Assembly: GCF_050624435.1 (NCBI RefSeq)
Contig: NC_134536.1
Location: 131,470,758-131,534,757, forward strand
Length of the DNA stretch: 64,000 nt
From: Tenrec ecaudatus
Taxonomy: Eukaryota > Chordata > Mammalia > Afrosoricida > Tenrecidae
Reading direction: 5' to 3'
This document shows, one piece after another, positions 44,815 to 56,242 of the stretch; position 1 is the stretch's first letter; the number at the start of each line of letters is the position of its first letter. The position numbers were made by a program, and so were the translations under genes. Under the pieces are notes generated by a model, which searched no databases, was not told the origin of the DNA, and saw nothing but the letters and a program-made list of their open reading frames with translations.

Positions 44815-44910
44815 CTCCAAGGCCTGCCCTCCAAAGGTGTGTCCAAGTGGGTTTGAACCATCAGCCTTGCAAGAAGCATTCAAATCCTTAACCACTTACA
44901 CCTCCCAGAG
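44815..44910 (-). mobile_element. AfroSINE, head part
   Basis: 'caagtgggtttgaaccatca', 'gccttgcaagaagcattcaa', 'atccttaaccacttacacc'. Splits L1 ORF2 text. Confidence 0.7.
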
Positions 44911-45539
44911 ACTTGTAGTTCCACTTTGATAAGACAAATAGAGCAATGTGAACTCAAAGGTTGTAGAAGGAAGGAAACAATGATGATAAATTCAGACATC
45001 AATGAAGTTGAAAACAAACAATACAGAAAATTACCTGTCAAAAGCTGCAGTAACATGGACACACCTCTAACTAGACAGATTAACATCAGCAAAGACACAA
45101 CACCCCAGCATCAGAAATGAAGAGTGGATGTCACTATAGATCTTAAAGACATGAAAGTAGCTAACAGGAGACCATTGTGGATAACTTTATCCCAACGCAC
45201 TCGACAAGTTAGATTTAATGGACAAATTCCTCAAATGAATCAAATTACCAAAATGGATTCAAGAAGAAATACACAGGAATAACAGACTTAGATCTATTAA
45301 AGAAACATTCAAAAACCAACATTCACTGTATCAACAGCATGGTGGGGAACAAAAATGATTATATCAGCAGATGCACATGAAATATTTGATAAAATGCAAT
45401 GCCCAATCCTAATAAAAAAAAACCTTTCAGCCAATTAAGAACAGAATGGGGTATCCTGTGTCCGATGAAAAAACTACAAGAATCCTAGAGCAACATCATA
45501 TTTAATAATGAGCGACTGCCTGCTTTCCCTCGAGTCGAG

Positions 45540-45985
45540 AAGTATGGAGAGATGGAGAGTTGGCTCTACCTGGAAGCTAACAAGTGTGATGGTCACACTT
45601 CAATGGCTGCTTGCAGGAGATGCTTCAGTTAAAACCAAAGGAATTAATGAGTCATAGCTGCACATTCTCCTTGAAGGGTAAGGGGCTGCCCTTACCACAC
45701 AATCTCACAGAGCCTAAAGAGACACTGCCCAACTGGTGGTGGGTCACGTCACCTCCCTGGGACACCAGGTTTACAGGGAATTGATTTCTTATAAGGGGCT
45801 TTGAGAAAATTTGCCCAACCTCTGCCCTGGAGGGCCACACTGCATTTATAATCCGGGACAACAATCACATCTGTGCTCTTCTCTGAGGAGAGGTGTCGTT
45901 TGCTGTATAGACATACTTTCTGGGTTATTTGCTGTATAGACACATGTGCAGAAATGCAAGAGGTCCATAGAGCACCGCTTCCTAC
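45540..45985. other. Unexplained block inside the old L1
   Basis: Not recognisable as L1, SINE or LTR. It contains the pair 'tttgctgtatagacatac' and 'tttgctgtatagacaca' 34 bases apart (45899 and 45930), a short direct repeat. May be another insertion. Confidence 0.4.
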
Positions 45986-46083
45986 TTACAGAAACAAAGA
46001 AAGTTATACAGTGGAAAGGGAAGAAGTAGGACTCTCTATTTGTCTGTGCTATGGTTGTTTACACATAGAATATATATTTTTAC

Positions 46084-46275
46084 AAAGTTGCTGTGGAGTT
46101 GATTCCAACTCAGGGAGACCCCATGCTCCACAGCAGAACTGCACAGGACATTTTCAATGGCTGGGAATTTTAAAAATAAATAGAACTTTCTGCTCTGTGT
46201 GGATTTGAACCACCAACCTTTGGTTCATAGCTAAAGTATTTAACCTTTCCATTTGTGCCACCCAGGAACTCCTAG
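46084..46275 (-). mobile_element. AfroSINE
   Basis: 'ttgctgtggagttgattcca', 'actcagggagaccccatgct', 'gtggatttgaaccaccaacc' and head 'cacccaggaactcct'. Confidence 0.85.
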
Positions 46276-46319
46276 AAAATCCCAGGAAAATCTGTAGAAC
46301 AGCTGTTGTGGTGGTGGTG

Positions 46320-46610
46320 GTTGTTAGATGCCTTCAGGTTGGATCTGACCCACTGTGACCCTCTGGACAACCGAATGAAACATTCCCTGGTCCTGCTCCA
46401 TCCTCATAAGTGCTCCTATGTTTGAGTCCATTGTTGCAACCTCTGCATCAATCCATCTCACCAAGGGCCTGTCCCTCGACTTTACCAAGCACACTGTCCT
46501 TCTCCAGGGACTGGTGTCTCCTGACAACATGCCCAAAGTATGTGAGACCAAGTCTCGCCCTCCTTGCCTGTGAGGAGCACTCTGGTCCTATTTCCTCCAA
46601 GACAGGTGTG
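46320..46610 (-). mobile_element. RTE-type LINE, 3' end
   Basis: Reverse-strand match to the RTE 3' end: 'ttgttagatgccttcaggtt', 'tggtcctgctccatcctcat', 'ctttaccaagcacactgtcc' and 'tctccagggactggtgtctc'. One of the best-preserved 3' ends here. Confidence 0.82.
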
Positions 46611-47064
46611 CTTTCCTTTTCACCATCCATTGTGCCGTCCACACTGTTCACAGCAGAGCCGCTGCTAGAACGAATCGGCTCATTTACTAATAGTAGGCGG
46701 CGTTCTAAGAAGCAGTAGCAAACAGTTTTGTAATCCCATGCACAGTGGCATCGGATCATAAAACACTCGGAAAAAATTTTTTTTAAGAAAATAGATGAAC
46801 GTCCTTTACAAAGAAAAATACAAAAACCTGTGGGGAGAGAGTAGAATGGAGACCTAAATAATAGGAGCTCTGTGCTAAGTTCATGAACTGGAAAACCCAA
46901 CATTGTCAAGGTGTCGAGCTGCCACCAAATTGATGCATCGATTCATTACAATCCCAGTCATAATCCTGGAAAATCTTTGCAACAAAAAATAATAATACAT
47001 CAAAGCAGAAATTGGTGTGCCGATGTTTAAATCTTCCATGGAAATAAAAAAAAGGCACAGAATA

Positions 47065-47396
47065 GGGAAACGATTACAAGGATCTATAGGTGACCTCCTC
47101 CCTGGGGGACGGACAACAGAAAAGGGGGTGAAGGGAGATGCCAGACAGGGTAAGATAGGACAAAATAATAATTTATAAATTATCAAGAGCTCATGAGGGC
47201 GGGGGCAGAGGGGAGGGAGGGGAAAAAGAGGACTTGATGCAAAGGGCTTAAGTGAAGAGCAAATGCTTTGAGAATGATGAGGGCAAAGAATGTACAGATG
47301 TGCTTTATACAATTGATGTATGTATGGATTGTGATCTGAGTTGTGTGAGTCCCTAATAAAATGTTTAAAAAAAAATAAAAGAAAACAAAAACAAAG
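47065..47396 (+). mobile_element. 5'-truncated young L1 inserted in the old L1
   Basis: L1 3' end with 'ctccctgggggacggacaac', 'caaagggcttaagtgaagag', 'ccctaataaaatgttt' and a poly-A. It is flanked by the duplication aaaaaaaggcacagaata (47047-47064 and 47397-47414). Removing it rejoins the older L1. Confidence 0.9.
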
Positions 47397-48864
47397 AAAA
47401 AAAGGCACAGAATATACAAAGCAGTATTAAAATAAATCAATAAATAACAGCGTTGGAGGGCTGCCTGTCTTCAAGACTTCCTACAAAAGCTATCAAAAAG
47501 TATCAATGAGCACGGAGATGCACAATAGACTGATGGAGTGGATGGACGAGGGAGCCAGAAGTAGACCTATCAACCTTCCAGAAGAAAACATCAGAGAATG
47601 CCTGTGTGCCATGGGGGGAGCCAGGGTTCCCTGGGCGAGGTGAGACATGTCCAGAAGCATAAGGGAACAAAAACTATTAAGGGGACTTGATGAAACTGGA
47701 AGCTCCTGCCCATCAAAAGGTGCTATTGAACAGCGGCATGGGTGGAGCCCCGACGTCAGGAAAATATTTGCCAAAACGTCTACCAGGCGGAGGGCTTGTA
47801 TCCAGAATATATCAATCACTCCTACAACTCAATAATAAAAGATCAACCGTCCAATTAAAACAGGATTTGAACTGACATTTCACAAAGCGAGAGAAATGCA
47901 TGACCGATAATCACGGGAAGAGCAGGTGTGCGACCTCCTTCGTCCTCAGAGAAGTGGAGGCAAGCCCACAACCATGTACCCACCCACGCCACCAGGCAGG
48001 CCCAACTGAATGGCTGAAGTTGGGAAGATTGACAGCACCGGATTGACCAGGCTGCGGAAGTGGAACCAGAAGGCTCTTAAGTTGCTGAGGGAAGCGTAAA
48101 ATGATAGACCCACTTTGCAACGTCCTGGCGGTGTTTCCTAAAGAGGACGTACATCTAACCTCTGACCCAGCCGTTTCGGTCCCGGGTCTTCGTCCCAGCG
48201 AAGGGAGAGCATGTGGCCACAGGAGGGTTGGATAGCCTGCCTGCCCGCAGCAGTTTTCTTCATAATTGCCCCAAACCGGAAACAGCCGAGTTGCCCATTA
48301 GTGGGATAATGAGTCATCAAACTGTGATGTATTCATTCAATAAACTACTACTCAGCCATCAAGAGGAATGGATTTTATAATACGGGTGAAGCTCAGAAAC
48401 ATTATGCTGAGTGAAAGGAAACGTAGGCCAAAAAAAGTGTGTGTGTGTGTTACATGCTTCCATTTCTATAAAATTCTACAACAGGCAAAATCTATTCTAC
48501 TTACTCCTGAACAAAACTCAGAACATGGTTACATTTGGGGGTGGGGGTGACTGGGAAGGAACATGCAAGGTGACTTTGAGGGTGATGACAATAGTCTACG
48601 GGTTTGTGTTCTACGGATGTGCACTTGTCAAAACTCATCAAATGGTATCTTTAAGATTCGCACATTCACTATATGTAAATTTTACTTAAACAAGCAACTG
48701 TAAGCAAATCACATGCATAGGGAAGCATTTTGGGGATGGATTGCACGGATGTAGTTTTAAATGTATTGAACTAGATGGTTGGGTGGAAGGGAACCCTAGA
48801 TGACAGGCGCAGGATGAAGTAGAATCCACTACCATCTAGTGACGCCCACGCTTACCCACCAGTC

Positions 48865-49057
48865 CCGACCATCAAGTCAACTCTGACTCAGAGAGACCCT
48901 ACAGGACGCAATCGAACTGCCTTGTGCGTTTCCAAGACTACTTTTTATAGGAGTTGAAAGCCTCATCCTCATCCTGAGGAGTGACTGGTGGATTTGAACT
49001 GGTGACCTTGCAGTTAGTGGTCTAACCCATAATTCACAACACCACCATCAGAGGTCC
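48865..49057 (-). mobile_element. AfroSINE
   Basis: 'ccatcaagtcaactctgact', 'cgaactgccttgtgcgtttc', 'tgacttggtggatttgaact'-like middle and head 'ccaccatcagaggtcct'. Confidence 0.85.
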
Positions 49058-49439
49058 TTTCTGACTCCAAGCTCTCTCTGTAGGAGTTCTGAGGTGGAAA
49101 ATCTTATTAGACAGCCCCTTCTTTCTGCCATGCAGAAGATGGTACATTTGAACTGTGGTTAGCAGTCCGACAGATACCCGGCAGGTTCACCAATGCTTCT
49201 TACATGATCAAGTAGATCTACTAAAAGCTTAATTATAAAATACAGGTAGTCAGTATACAAATGTTCACTGGGGGAAAATACTTTTCCAAATTCATGACAT
49301 GTTTCATGATAAAATAGTGGAAAACGATCAGAAAAAAAACTGTTAGGGGGAATATAAAGGATGTCAACAAATACCAGACTTGGGTGGTAAATAGATTTTT
49401 GTCTTCTAATGACAGCTACCAGCATGCTTAGCTTTTAAG
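49058..49439. other. Unassigned sequence
   Basis: No gene. 49080-49190 has a faint AfroSINE-like ring ('ctgtggttagcagtccgac'); the rest is unassigned. Confidence 0.35.
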
Positions 49440-49720
49440 CAACAGATTTTCAGTAAGAGGCTGCCCCAAAGAACAGAGATGATATGCATTAATTAAGGAA
49501 CTTTCATACAAACTTATAACCTCCAGGCTAATCTTTTCAGTTTTGAACATGATGCTCTGCCTTCATCAGCATCATTAGCGGGAATGAGGATGTGATTATG
49601 TCGCTTCACGTCTGCTTGCGTTTCACAGCTGCTAGTCAGGCTCAGTCAACACTTCCACGTGCTAATAATTGTAATCAACCCATTTCTTCATCTAAAACAA
49701 ACACTTACTCTTTACCGCAA
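49440..49720. promoter_or_regulatory. Candidate conserved non-coding element
   Basis: Repeat-free block rich in homeodomain/POU-like cores: 'atatgcattaattaaggaac' (49480), 'catcagcatcattagcggga' (49564), 'gctaataattgtaatcaacc' (49660), and an E-box-like 'ccacgtgc' (49655). No coding frame. Of all blocks in the window this one looks most like a developmental enhancer, on style alone. Confidence 0.35.
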
Positions 49721-50447
49721 GAGATACCTCGAACCCTAATCTGTTGTTAGTTCTTCTGAACAGACCCCAGTTATGGTTCAGTTTTGCTCCCCATGCAGAC
49801 AGAATCTTTGAGCCGCTTACTTTAAAAACAAAATGCCTTCCTTGGGAAAGTGGTCCTGGAAGTTGATTCAATTCCCCACTTGATTTGGAAATATCCAATC
49901 ACCAGAAAAATCCAGTGAGTATTTCACACCCCGTGCCGGCGGGTGCACCTACGAGAGGATGGGAAGAAGAGAGGTGTTCCGTGTGAGTGCGAACGTTGCC
50001 GATGGAGTGACATTGCCAGGCCTTTGGAAAGAAGCCTGCGTGTGCCTTACAAACCACAACATGCCCGCTCTGGCCGTGGCAAGCAGCGAAGGCCATGTCC
50101 TCACACTGAGGACAAGATACTAATCGGAGGGAACAACGTCTTAGGAGTTTCACCTCTTGTGAGAAGCAGTAAGCGACTTGCTTACTGGGGGATCTGCCCC
50201 TGCCTGGTAATGAAGTAGCAGCTGATGGAAAGCCATTGGCAGGCAGGCAACCCCTGGGCAGGCTTCCTGGAAGAGATGAGCTTTGAGTCCAGCGAGCAAG
50301 CAGGAAACTCAACGGAGGGTGGAGACTGCACCGGGATGCATGGATTATTACGCATGCGGGGTAGATGGTTCCCTTCTCCTACACCAGCTTGTTGGAAGGA
50401 GCCAGCCATGGCATCCATCCTCACAGCCTCACTAGGAGATCCTTCAA
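49721..50447. other. Unassigned sequence
   Basis: The 137-codon minus-strand frame at 49899-50312 has no recognisable domain and is overlapped by plus-strand frames. No repeat named. Confidence 0.35.
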
Positions 50448-50624
50448 CGGCGATTCTCCATCACCCTTTCATAGCTCCTCATGGAGTGGTGACTGCCCAA
50501 CCATCAAATTATTTTCGTTGCTACTTCATAGCTGGCATGTTGCTACTGTTATGAATTGGGCAAGCCCTGTGAAAGGGTCGTTTGGCCCCCAAAGGGGTCA
50601 CAACCCACAGGTTGAGAACCGCCC
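50448..50624 (-). mobile_element. SPIN-like hAT MITE, copy 3
   Basis: Worn left end, then 'gtggtgactgcccaaccatc', 'aaattattttcgttgctact', 'ctactgttatgaattgggca' and right end 'cacaggttgagaaccgccc'. The target duplication is not clear. Confidence 0.78.
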
Positions 50625-51116
50625 TCCCCCCTACGCTGAACAGAGGGCAGCTTTGGGAACCTAGACTGCTGAAATCCTGGGGCACACCCTTTGCTCTAAG
50701 CATCTGGTTGGTTCCCTCAGCCCTTAGCTTCCTCCCCAGACAGTAGGCATCTCCCTCGCCTTTCCACGCACCTCTCTGACTGCAGCCTGCATTGCTTAGG
50801 GGCAGCCTTTGCGGGCTGTCTACATAGAGCTGTTATTTATTCACCTGTTTGTTCTCATATGTTCCCCTTGTCCTTTATGCTAGGACATTTGTCAGACAAA
50901 GACTTTTGAATCCAGAGATTTTCTTTTTCAAGGGCAAAGGCAAGAAAGAAAATTGGAACTGGGAGTCCGAGACCCGTGGCAGTTCCTGGGGGTGACTAAT
51001 GTGACCTGTGTGCCCAGGATTTGGCTACTTTTAGCACTTTTCCTTCCTCTTCAGTCCCAGGTGCGCCAGAATTGCCCTGCCTCAAACTCTCCTCAACCTA
51101 CCAGAGAGTTAAAAAC
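50625..51116. other. Unassigned sequence
   Basis: Nothing recognised. Confidence 0.35.
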
Positions 51117-51953
51117 AGCTGCCGTGGAGTTGACACTGATTCATGGTGACTCCAGGTGTGTCTGATTGGGCTCCCATGGCTTCCTGGATCACCAGGCCTT
51201 TCTCTTTAAAAATCATTTTATTGTACAACGCTTATCACAATCCATACATCCATCCTTTATGTCAAGCACATTTGTACATTTGTTGCCATTATCATTCTGA
51301 AAACATTTTCTTTCTACTAGAGCCCTTGATATCAGCTCTTCATTTTTCCCTTCCCTCCCTACTCCCCATCCCTCATGAACCCTTGAGAATTTACAAATTA
51401 TTATTCATTTGTCGGACAGTGACTCTTACACTGTCTGATCTCTCCCGTCACCCACTTTTCTGTTGTCCATGCCCCAGGGAGGAGGCTAGATGTAATCGGT
51501 TCCCTCTTTCTATCCCACCTTCCCTGCACCCTCCTGGTATCGCCACTCTCAGCACTGGTCCTGAAGGGGTCATCTGTCCTGGATTCCCTGTGTTTCCAGT
51601 TCCTATCTGCACTAGTGTATGTCCTCTGGTCTAGCCAGACTTGTAAGGTAGAATTGGGATCATGATAGGGGGAAGGGGGGAAGCATTTAGGGAACTAGAG
51701 GAAAGTTGCATGTTTCATCGTTGCTACACTACATTCTGACTGGCTCGTCTCCTCCCTATGGCCCTTCCGTAAGGGGATGTCCAGTTGCCTACAGATGGGC
51801 TTTGGGTCCCCACCCTGCACTCCCCTTCTTTACAGCAATATGATATGTCTTTGACAGGCCTTTCTTCTTAAGGGCTTCTAAGTGGACTCCAGTCTCTGAC
51901 CTTTGGGTTAGTAGTCAAGAATGTTGATCAGCCGTAACACCTAGCATTTCCTC
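51117..51953 (-). mobile_element. AfroSINE split by an L1
   Basis: Tail part 51117-51203 ('gctgccgtggagttgacact', 'gattcatggtgactccaggt') and head part 51866-51953 ('gtctctgacctttgggttag', 'tagtcaagaatgttgatcag'). Confidence 0.8.
51205..51854 (-). mobile_element. Afrotherian L1 3' end inserted in the AfroSINE
   Basis: Poly-A side 'ttaaaaatcattttattgta', then 'acgcttatcacaatccatac', 'gagcccttgatatcagctct', 'catgccccagggaggaggct'. Flanked by the duplication caggcctttct (51193-51203 and 51855-51865). Confidence 0.88.
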
Positions 51954-52634
51954 CAGGGAGTTAGGACGTGACTGAATGCCTACCAGTGAGACCAGTGGGG
52001 GCAACCAGACCCCCAGTCCGGGAGATCCCAGAAAAATTGCAGGCAATAAAGCGTGGAAGTTCCCACCCCCAGTGGGATCAGGAACTGACAGTCTCTAGCT
52101 GAGAGGTACACTCTTCTCAGCCGCCTCCCAGGTTGTCCCGGAAACTAGGGAAGGGGTGGTGGAGGACACATCACATCACTGTCCTCTGCTAGTGTTGCTG
52201 CGGAGACCCCGAGAAGACACGTCCACCCACGCTCGTGTTGTGCGCATTCCAGGCAGCGCACAGAGAGGGAGGTTTCCCTCCCAGCTATCCTCTAAGACCA
52301 GACCTTAATTGCTTGACAACCAGCCCCAGGACTCCTCAGGGTCCCTGGCAGCAGAGTCACCATCTGTTAGCTCTGTCCTGGGCCCACCTCTCTGGTCCCT
52401 GCAGCAGCCTGAACAGCCTGGTGGCCACACTCTCTGGGACACCTGGACCATTCATATCACTGTTTGTGTCACTTCTTCCACTTTCCTCCATCTTTACATT
52501 CCCCACCTTCCCAGGGGCGGGGCTGTAGGTGACTCTAAGGCAGAGTCCCATGCGTTCCCTGTGTCTACAACATCACCTAGAAGATGGATTTGTAACCCAA
52601 TGATACAGGGCCCAAGAACTGCACTCATGGAAGG
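51954..52634. other. Unassigned sequence
   Basis: No gene or named repeat. Frames overlap on both strands. Confidence 0.35.
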
Positions 52635-53142
52635 TGTCTAGTTGGCGTTTGTGTCAACTTGATGGTACATGTGTGGCAGTGGGGATGGAGCCCAACCTGT
52701 CCATCAGGTCAAAGCCTGATGATGACTCCATGGGGTGTGGGGCCTTTATATAAGGGAGAAACTGGGGACCTCTCTTTCTCTCTCTCTGCTCCTCCACCTT
52801 CCTGTTTGCTGAGATTCTGTGCCTGACTCCAAGGGCAATCCTATGTGGGCCTTCTGACCCTGAGAGTTGACCCCACCCTGCCAAGTTTCCACTGACTTTA
52901 GATCCATTTGACTTTGCATCCACCAGCCTGGGAGCTTCCTGCACTCACCTCCCCTTTCCGCATCATCAGCCCATAGCTATGTGAGTCTGAAGTAGGGCTC
53001 CGGCTAGCATCAGACCTAAGGACTTAAGTTGAACTAGGCTGGGGTGCCTTCCTGACATAAGATGACTGCTTGCTACAAATTTCTTTCTTGGCCACAGATG
53101 AATATCACTAGTTTAGTTTCTCTGACATACCATCCTAACACA
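52635..53142 (+). mobile_element. Solo LTR, relative of the 2187 copy
   Basis: From TGTCTAGTTGG to CTAACACA (508 bp). Shares 'tcaacttgatggtacatgtg' and 'gctagcatcagacctaagga' with 2187-2650. No target duplication found. Confidence 0.7.
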
Positions 53143-53259
53143 GATGGGAACTTTGAGCTAGCAGAGTCAGGGGATGAGGCTGCATGTAAGGCCCTAAGAG
53201 TGACTGTGTTGTGTTCATTGTTCTTGATGGGTTTATAAATTGCAACATTGGTTACAGGT

Positions 53260-53740
53260 TGTGGTAGTTACATAATCTGTTGTCAATTTGAGGCTTAAGA
53301 GTGAAAGGGTGGAGTTTAGCCTGTCTAAACTAAGGAGATAAATGCTTATTGGAGGCAGCACACAGGCACACTCCCTGCGAGACATTCCTGAAGATGAGCC
53401 TGATGGAGGGACGCTGATGCAGCCAGAGCCCTGGAGCTGAGGTGCCACGTGGAGACCCACACTAGCGCCGAGATGCTTCTACCACCAATGGATCCACAAG
53501 AATTTCCACTCACTGGCTTATGATCTTCCTGCATTCGGCATCATTGCATGTGTTTTGTGAGTCTGAAGAGGCCTTTATAGATTGGTATGGGGCATATGGG
53601 CTAATATTGAACTTATGGACTTGAACTGGACTGGGCTGGGATGGTTTCTCAATATTGAATTGCTCTTGTGTGTAAAGCTCTTCCTTACACACATATGAGT
53701 GTCTATGAATTTGTTTCTATAGTCTACCCAGACGGACATA
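53260..53740 (+). mobile_element. Solo LTR, family A, with target duplication
   Basis: Starts TGTGGTAGTTACATAATC and ends GACGGACATA. CAGGT (or ACAGGT) occurs on both sides (53255-53259, 53741-53745). Second perfect duplication for this family. Confidence 0.82.
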
Positions 53741-53904
53741 CAGGTGCTCATTCAGGTGACATCTGGGACATAGCGTGTTCTGAGTTGGGCACACGGGTGC
53801 AGGGAAGCAGTCGGGTCTCCCTGTGGCAGTCCAGACAGAAATGACCAGGGAGGGGACTGGCTCTGGAGCCGAGAGGTAGTGATAATATTTGGTTAAGCAC
53901 AGAG

Positions 53905-54095
53905 CTGGCCTCCATGAAAGGGTCTGACTCTTGTTATCCTCAAGCTTGGTGGTTGTAGTCTACTCCGAGGTGCCTCGGAAGAAAGGCCTGGTCACCTGGC
54001 TGCAAAAAAAAAAGTAGTCATGGAAAACTCAATGGAGCACAGTTCTACTGTGACACACCTGCACCCCCATAAGTCAGAGGGCAACAGTTGTTATT
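53905..54095 (+). mobile_element. AfroSINE variant
   Basis: 'gaggtgcctcggaagaaagg', 'cctggtcacctggctgcaaa', 'ctcaatggagcacagttcta', tail 'ataagtcagagggcaacag'. Belongs to the same subfamily as 19507. Confidence 0.8.
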
Positions 54096-54286
54096 CTAGA
54101 AAGTGTGTGAGGCAGCGTGACCAGAGAGAGGAAAGGATAAAGAGGGACTGGCAAAAATGGACCTGAACGAGACACCAGGAGCTTTGATCAAAAATCACCA
54201 TAGTCCAGTGACTGGTATATTAGGGGGAGTGATGGTGGATAGGCTTTTCTATGGTCCTCATCTAGGATGCAGGTTGCCAGGATATC

Positions 54287-54370
54287 GAAAACCAAACTCA
54301 CTGCCATCAAGTCCGTTCTGACTCCTGGCAACCCTATAGAAGCACCTACTGCGGAAACGGAGACTTTCGA
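54287..54370 (-). mobile_element. AfroSINE scrap
   Basis: 'accaaactcactgccatcaa', 'gtccgttctgactcctggca', then a junction with RTE sequence. Confidence 0.7.
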
Positions 54371-54379
54371 TGACTTAGC

Positions 54380-54945
54380 CACAGCCAGTGCTCACGGAAG
54401 CCGCAGTCAAACGATACAAACGACACACGGAACGGGGCAAACCTGTTGCACAGGCCTCTTTAAAGTGTTGAAGGGCAAAGGGGACACTTTGAAGACGAAG
54501 GTGCCCTGACCCAAGCCACAGGAGATTCTACCGCCTCATAGGCATGTAGAAACTGGACAGCGGATCGTGAAGGCCAGAGAAGAATCGATGCATTTGAAGC
54601 ATGCTCTTGGAGAAGCACATGGAAAGTGCCGTGACTCGCCACAAGAACAACCCGATCTGTCTTGGAGAAAGTTCAGCCAGAAGGCTCCTTGGAAGGGCAG
54701 CCAATGAAGCTTCAGTTCACATATTCTGCACGTTATCAGGGGAGACCCGTCTCTGGGGAAGGGCATTGTGCTTAGTGATGCAGAGGGTCCACGGACAAGA
54801 GCAAGGCCCTCAGATGGATAGACAGAGTGACTATAGAAATTTGTACAAACAGAACAGCAACTGGGTGGATGACGGTGTTTCATTCCGTTCTATCCAGGTG
54901 GCTATGCATTGGACGCAACTCAGTGGCACCTTAATAACAGCCCAC
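54380..54945 (+). mobile_element. RTE-type LINE, 3' part
   Basis: 'gctcacggaagccgcagtca', 'ctctttaaagtgttgaaggg', 'gaagacgaaggtgccctgac', 'cagttcacatattctgcacg', 'cgcaactcagtggcacctta'. Frameshifted and inactive. Confidence 0.78.
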
Positions 54946-55252
54946 AATCAGAGAGTCAGTGAATGTTGGGGCTGGGGCTTCTTTATTATCTGCAGGACTC
55001 CTCCTCGCTCCAAAGACCATGTGCTGTTGCATCAGCCCGCCCAGGGTCTGCAAGTATTGTGGTGAGGGTCCGTCTGTCAGATGTTAACTTGAGTTCCTGT
55101 GCATGAAGGCTGGGTCCCTCCTATCAGACAGGCAGCTCTGTGGGGTATGGACAGTATCTCCTCCCCTGAGGAGTGACAAGCTGAGGCCAGAGATGGCCTC
55201 GTGCCCTCCGCCTGGGAGCTCTGCTTAGGGGAAATTTGAGGCAAAATGGGAA
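54946..55252. other. Unassigned sequence
   Basis: Nothing recognised. Confidence 0.35.
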
Positions 55253-55565
55253 GTGTCTTTGTATCCTGGTGCTGGTGTCACAAAAACACAACAAAGGGGG
55301 GTGGCTTTGAGGAACAGAAACTTATTTTCTCACCGTTCAAGAGGCCGGAAGTCCAAATTCAAGGCAACAGATTTAGCAGAAGACTGCCGCTATTCCTTCT
55401 TGGGTGGGGAAGTCTGCACACCATCTTCTCTAGCCTTGGCATCCCCGAGTCCCTTGGTGATCTCTCAGTGCCAGCTTCCCCGTCCCCATTCTTGCTTGTT
55501 TCCCGGTACCTAATCTGCTCTGAGTATATCTCAAAACGAGTAGGTTCCAAACACACCCTACGGTG
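55253..55565 (-). mobile_element. LTR of MaLR/MLT1-like type
   Basis: 'gtatcctggtgctggtgtca', 'gggtggctttgaggaacaga', 'gaggccggaagtccaaattc' and 'aacacaccctacggtgctga'. Same family as 4886 and 12992. Confidence 0.55.
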
Positions 55566-55699
55566 CTGATGGGGTCCCATGAGCATACTAGGTGGAATTG
55601 CATGCACAGGTATGGTGGTTGGGATTCCAGCGCCTATTTTGTGGGGATACCTTGGCACCCCAATAGGTAGAGGACCTGTTAGGAAAGCAGAGCTTGTCA

Positions 55700-55845
55700 C
55701 AGGCTTTGAGCTCTCCTTTGGGAGTATGAAGAGACTGTTTGGTGCTGTAAGATTTACATTCTCGGAACCCCTAAGCAACAGTTCTGTCCTGCTCTCTTCT
55801 ATTGGGTTGCTATGAGTCAGAACCACCTGAGCGCAGTAGGTGGCT
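55700..55845 (+). mobile_element. AfroSINE, tail part
   Basis: 'gtaagatttacattctcgga', 'cagttctgtcctgctctctt' and tail 'ctatgagtcagaaccacctg'. Confidence 0.75.
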
Positions 55846-56242
55846 ATTTTGCAGGGAGGATGGAGACCATCCCAGGGTCTTGGGAATGGTTGGGACGAAG
55901 TGGCATCCCAAGGTGAGGGAACAGGTGTCACAGGTGGGAACTATGGTGTCATCGTAGCACAGCCCGCTCCCAGTCTGGGTTTCTGTTTTCTTATGGCCGA
56001 CCCAACTTCCCCTGTCTTGCCCCAACCCCCACTGCTCAGGTGGTGCCTGACACCTGCCTTGGAGGCGGAGCCTGCCTTCACAGAACTCCATGAAGACTCC
56101 CGATATGTGCGCGGCACTCCCTGCTAATGCCTGAGTTATTGCTTTCCATCCTCCTCAAGTGAACGGAGTGTTTTATTGGCTTGGGTTTAGGAACAAAGCA
56201 TAAACACTGGCTTGTTTTTATTTTCTGAGGCTGTAAAGCCAC

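Larger units (their letters stand above)
43930..48700 (+). mobile_element. Ancient L1 with ORF2 remains and 3' UTR, heavily interrupted
   Basis: ORF2-type pieces occur in order: gatcatatgggatcaaatta (about 44020), 'gaggggaatgtatagcttta' (44730), 'aaattaccaaaatggattca' (45245), 'aatcccagtcataatcctgg' (46950), 'atcaaaaggtgctattgaac' (47713). The 3' UTR follows (gaaacagccgagttgcccat, 'aaactactactcagccatca', 'gtcaaaactcatcaaatgg'). The type is L1MA/MB-like by recall. It is interrupted by an LTR, two AfroSINEs, an RTE piece and a younger L1, plus an unexplained block 45540-45985. Confidence 0.78.

Noticed and set aside
46881..47408. 175-codon minus-strand frame
   Set aside because: Antisense to two L1 segments and a poly-A; composition is phenylalanine-rich from A-runs.
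51143..51634. 163-codon plus-strand frame
   Set aside because: Antisense of an L1 3' UTR plus AfroSINE. Not conserved in the other L1 copies.
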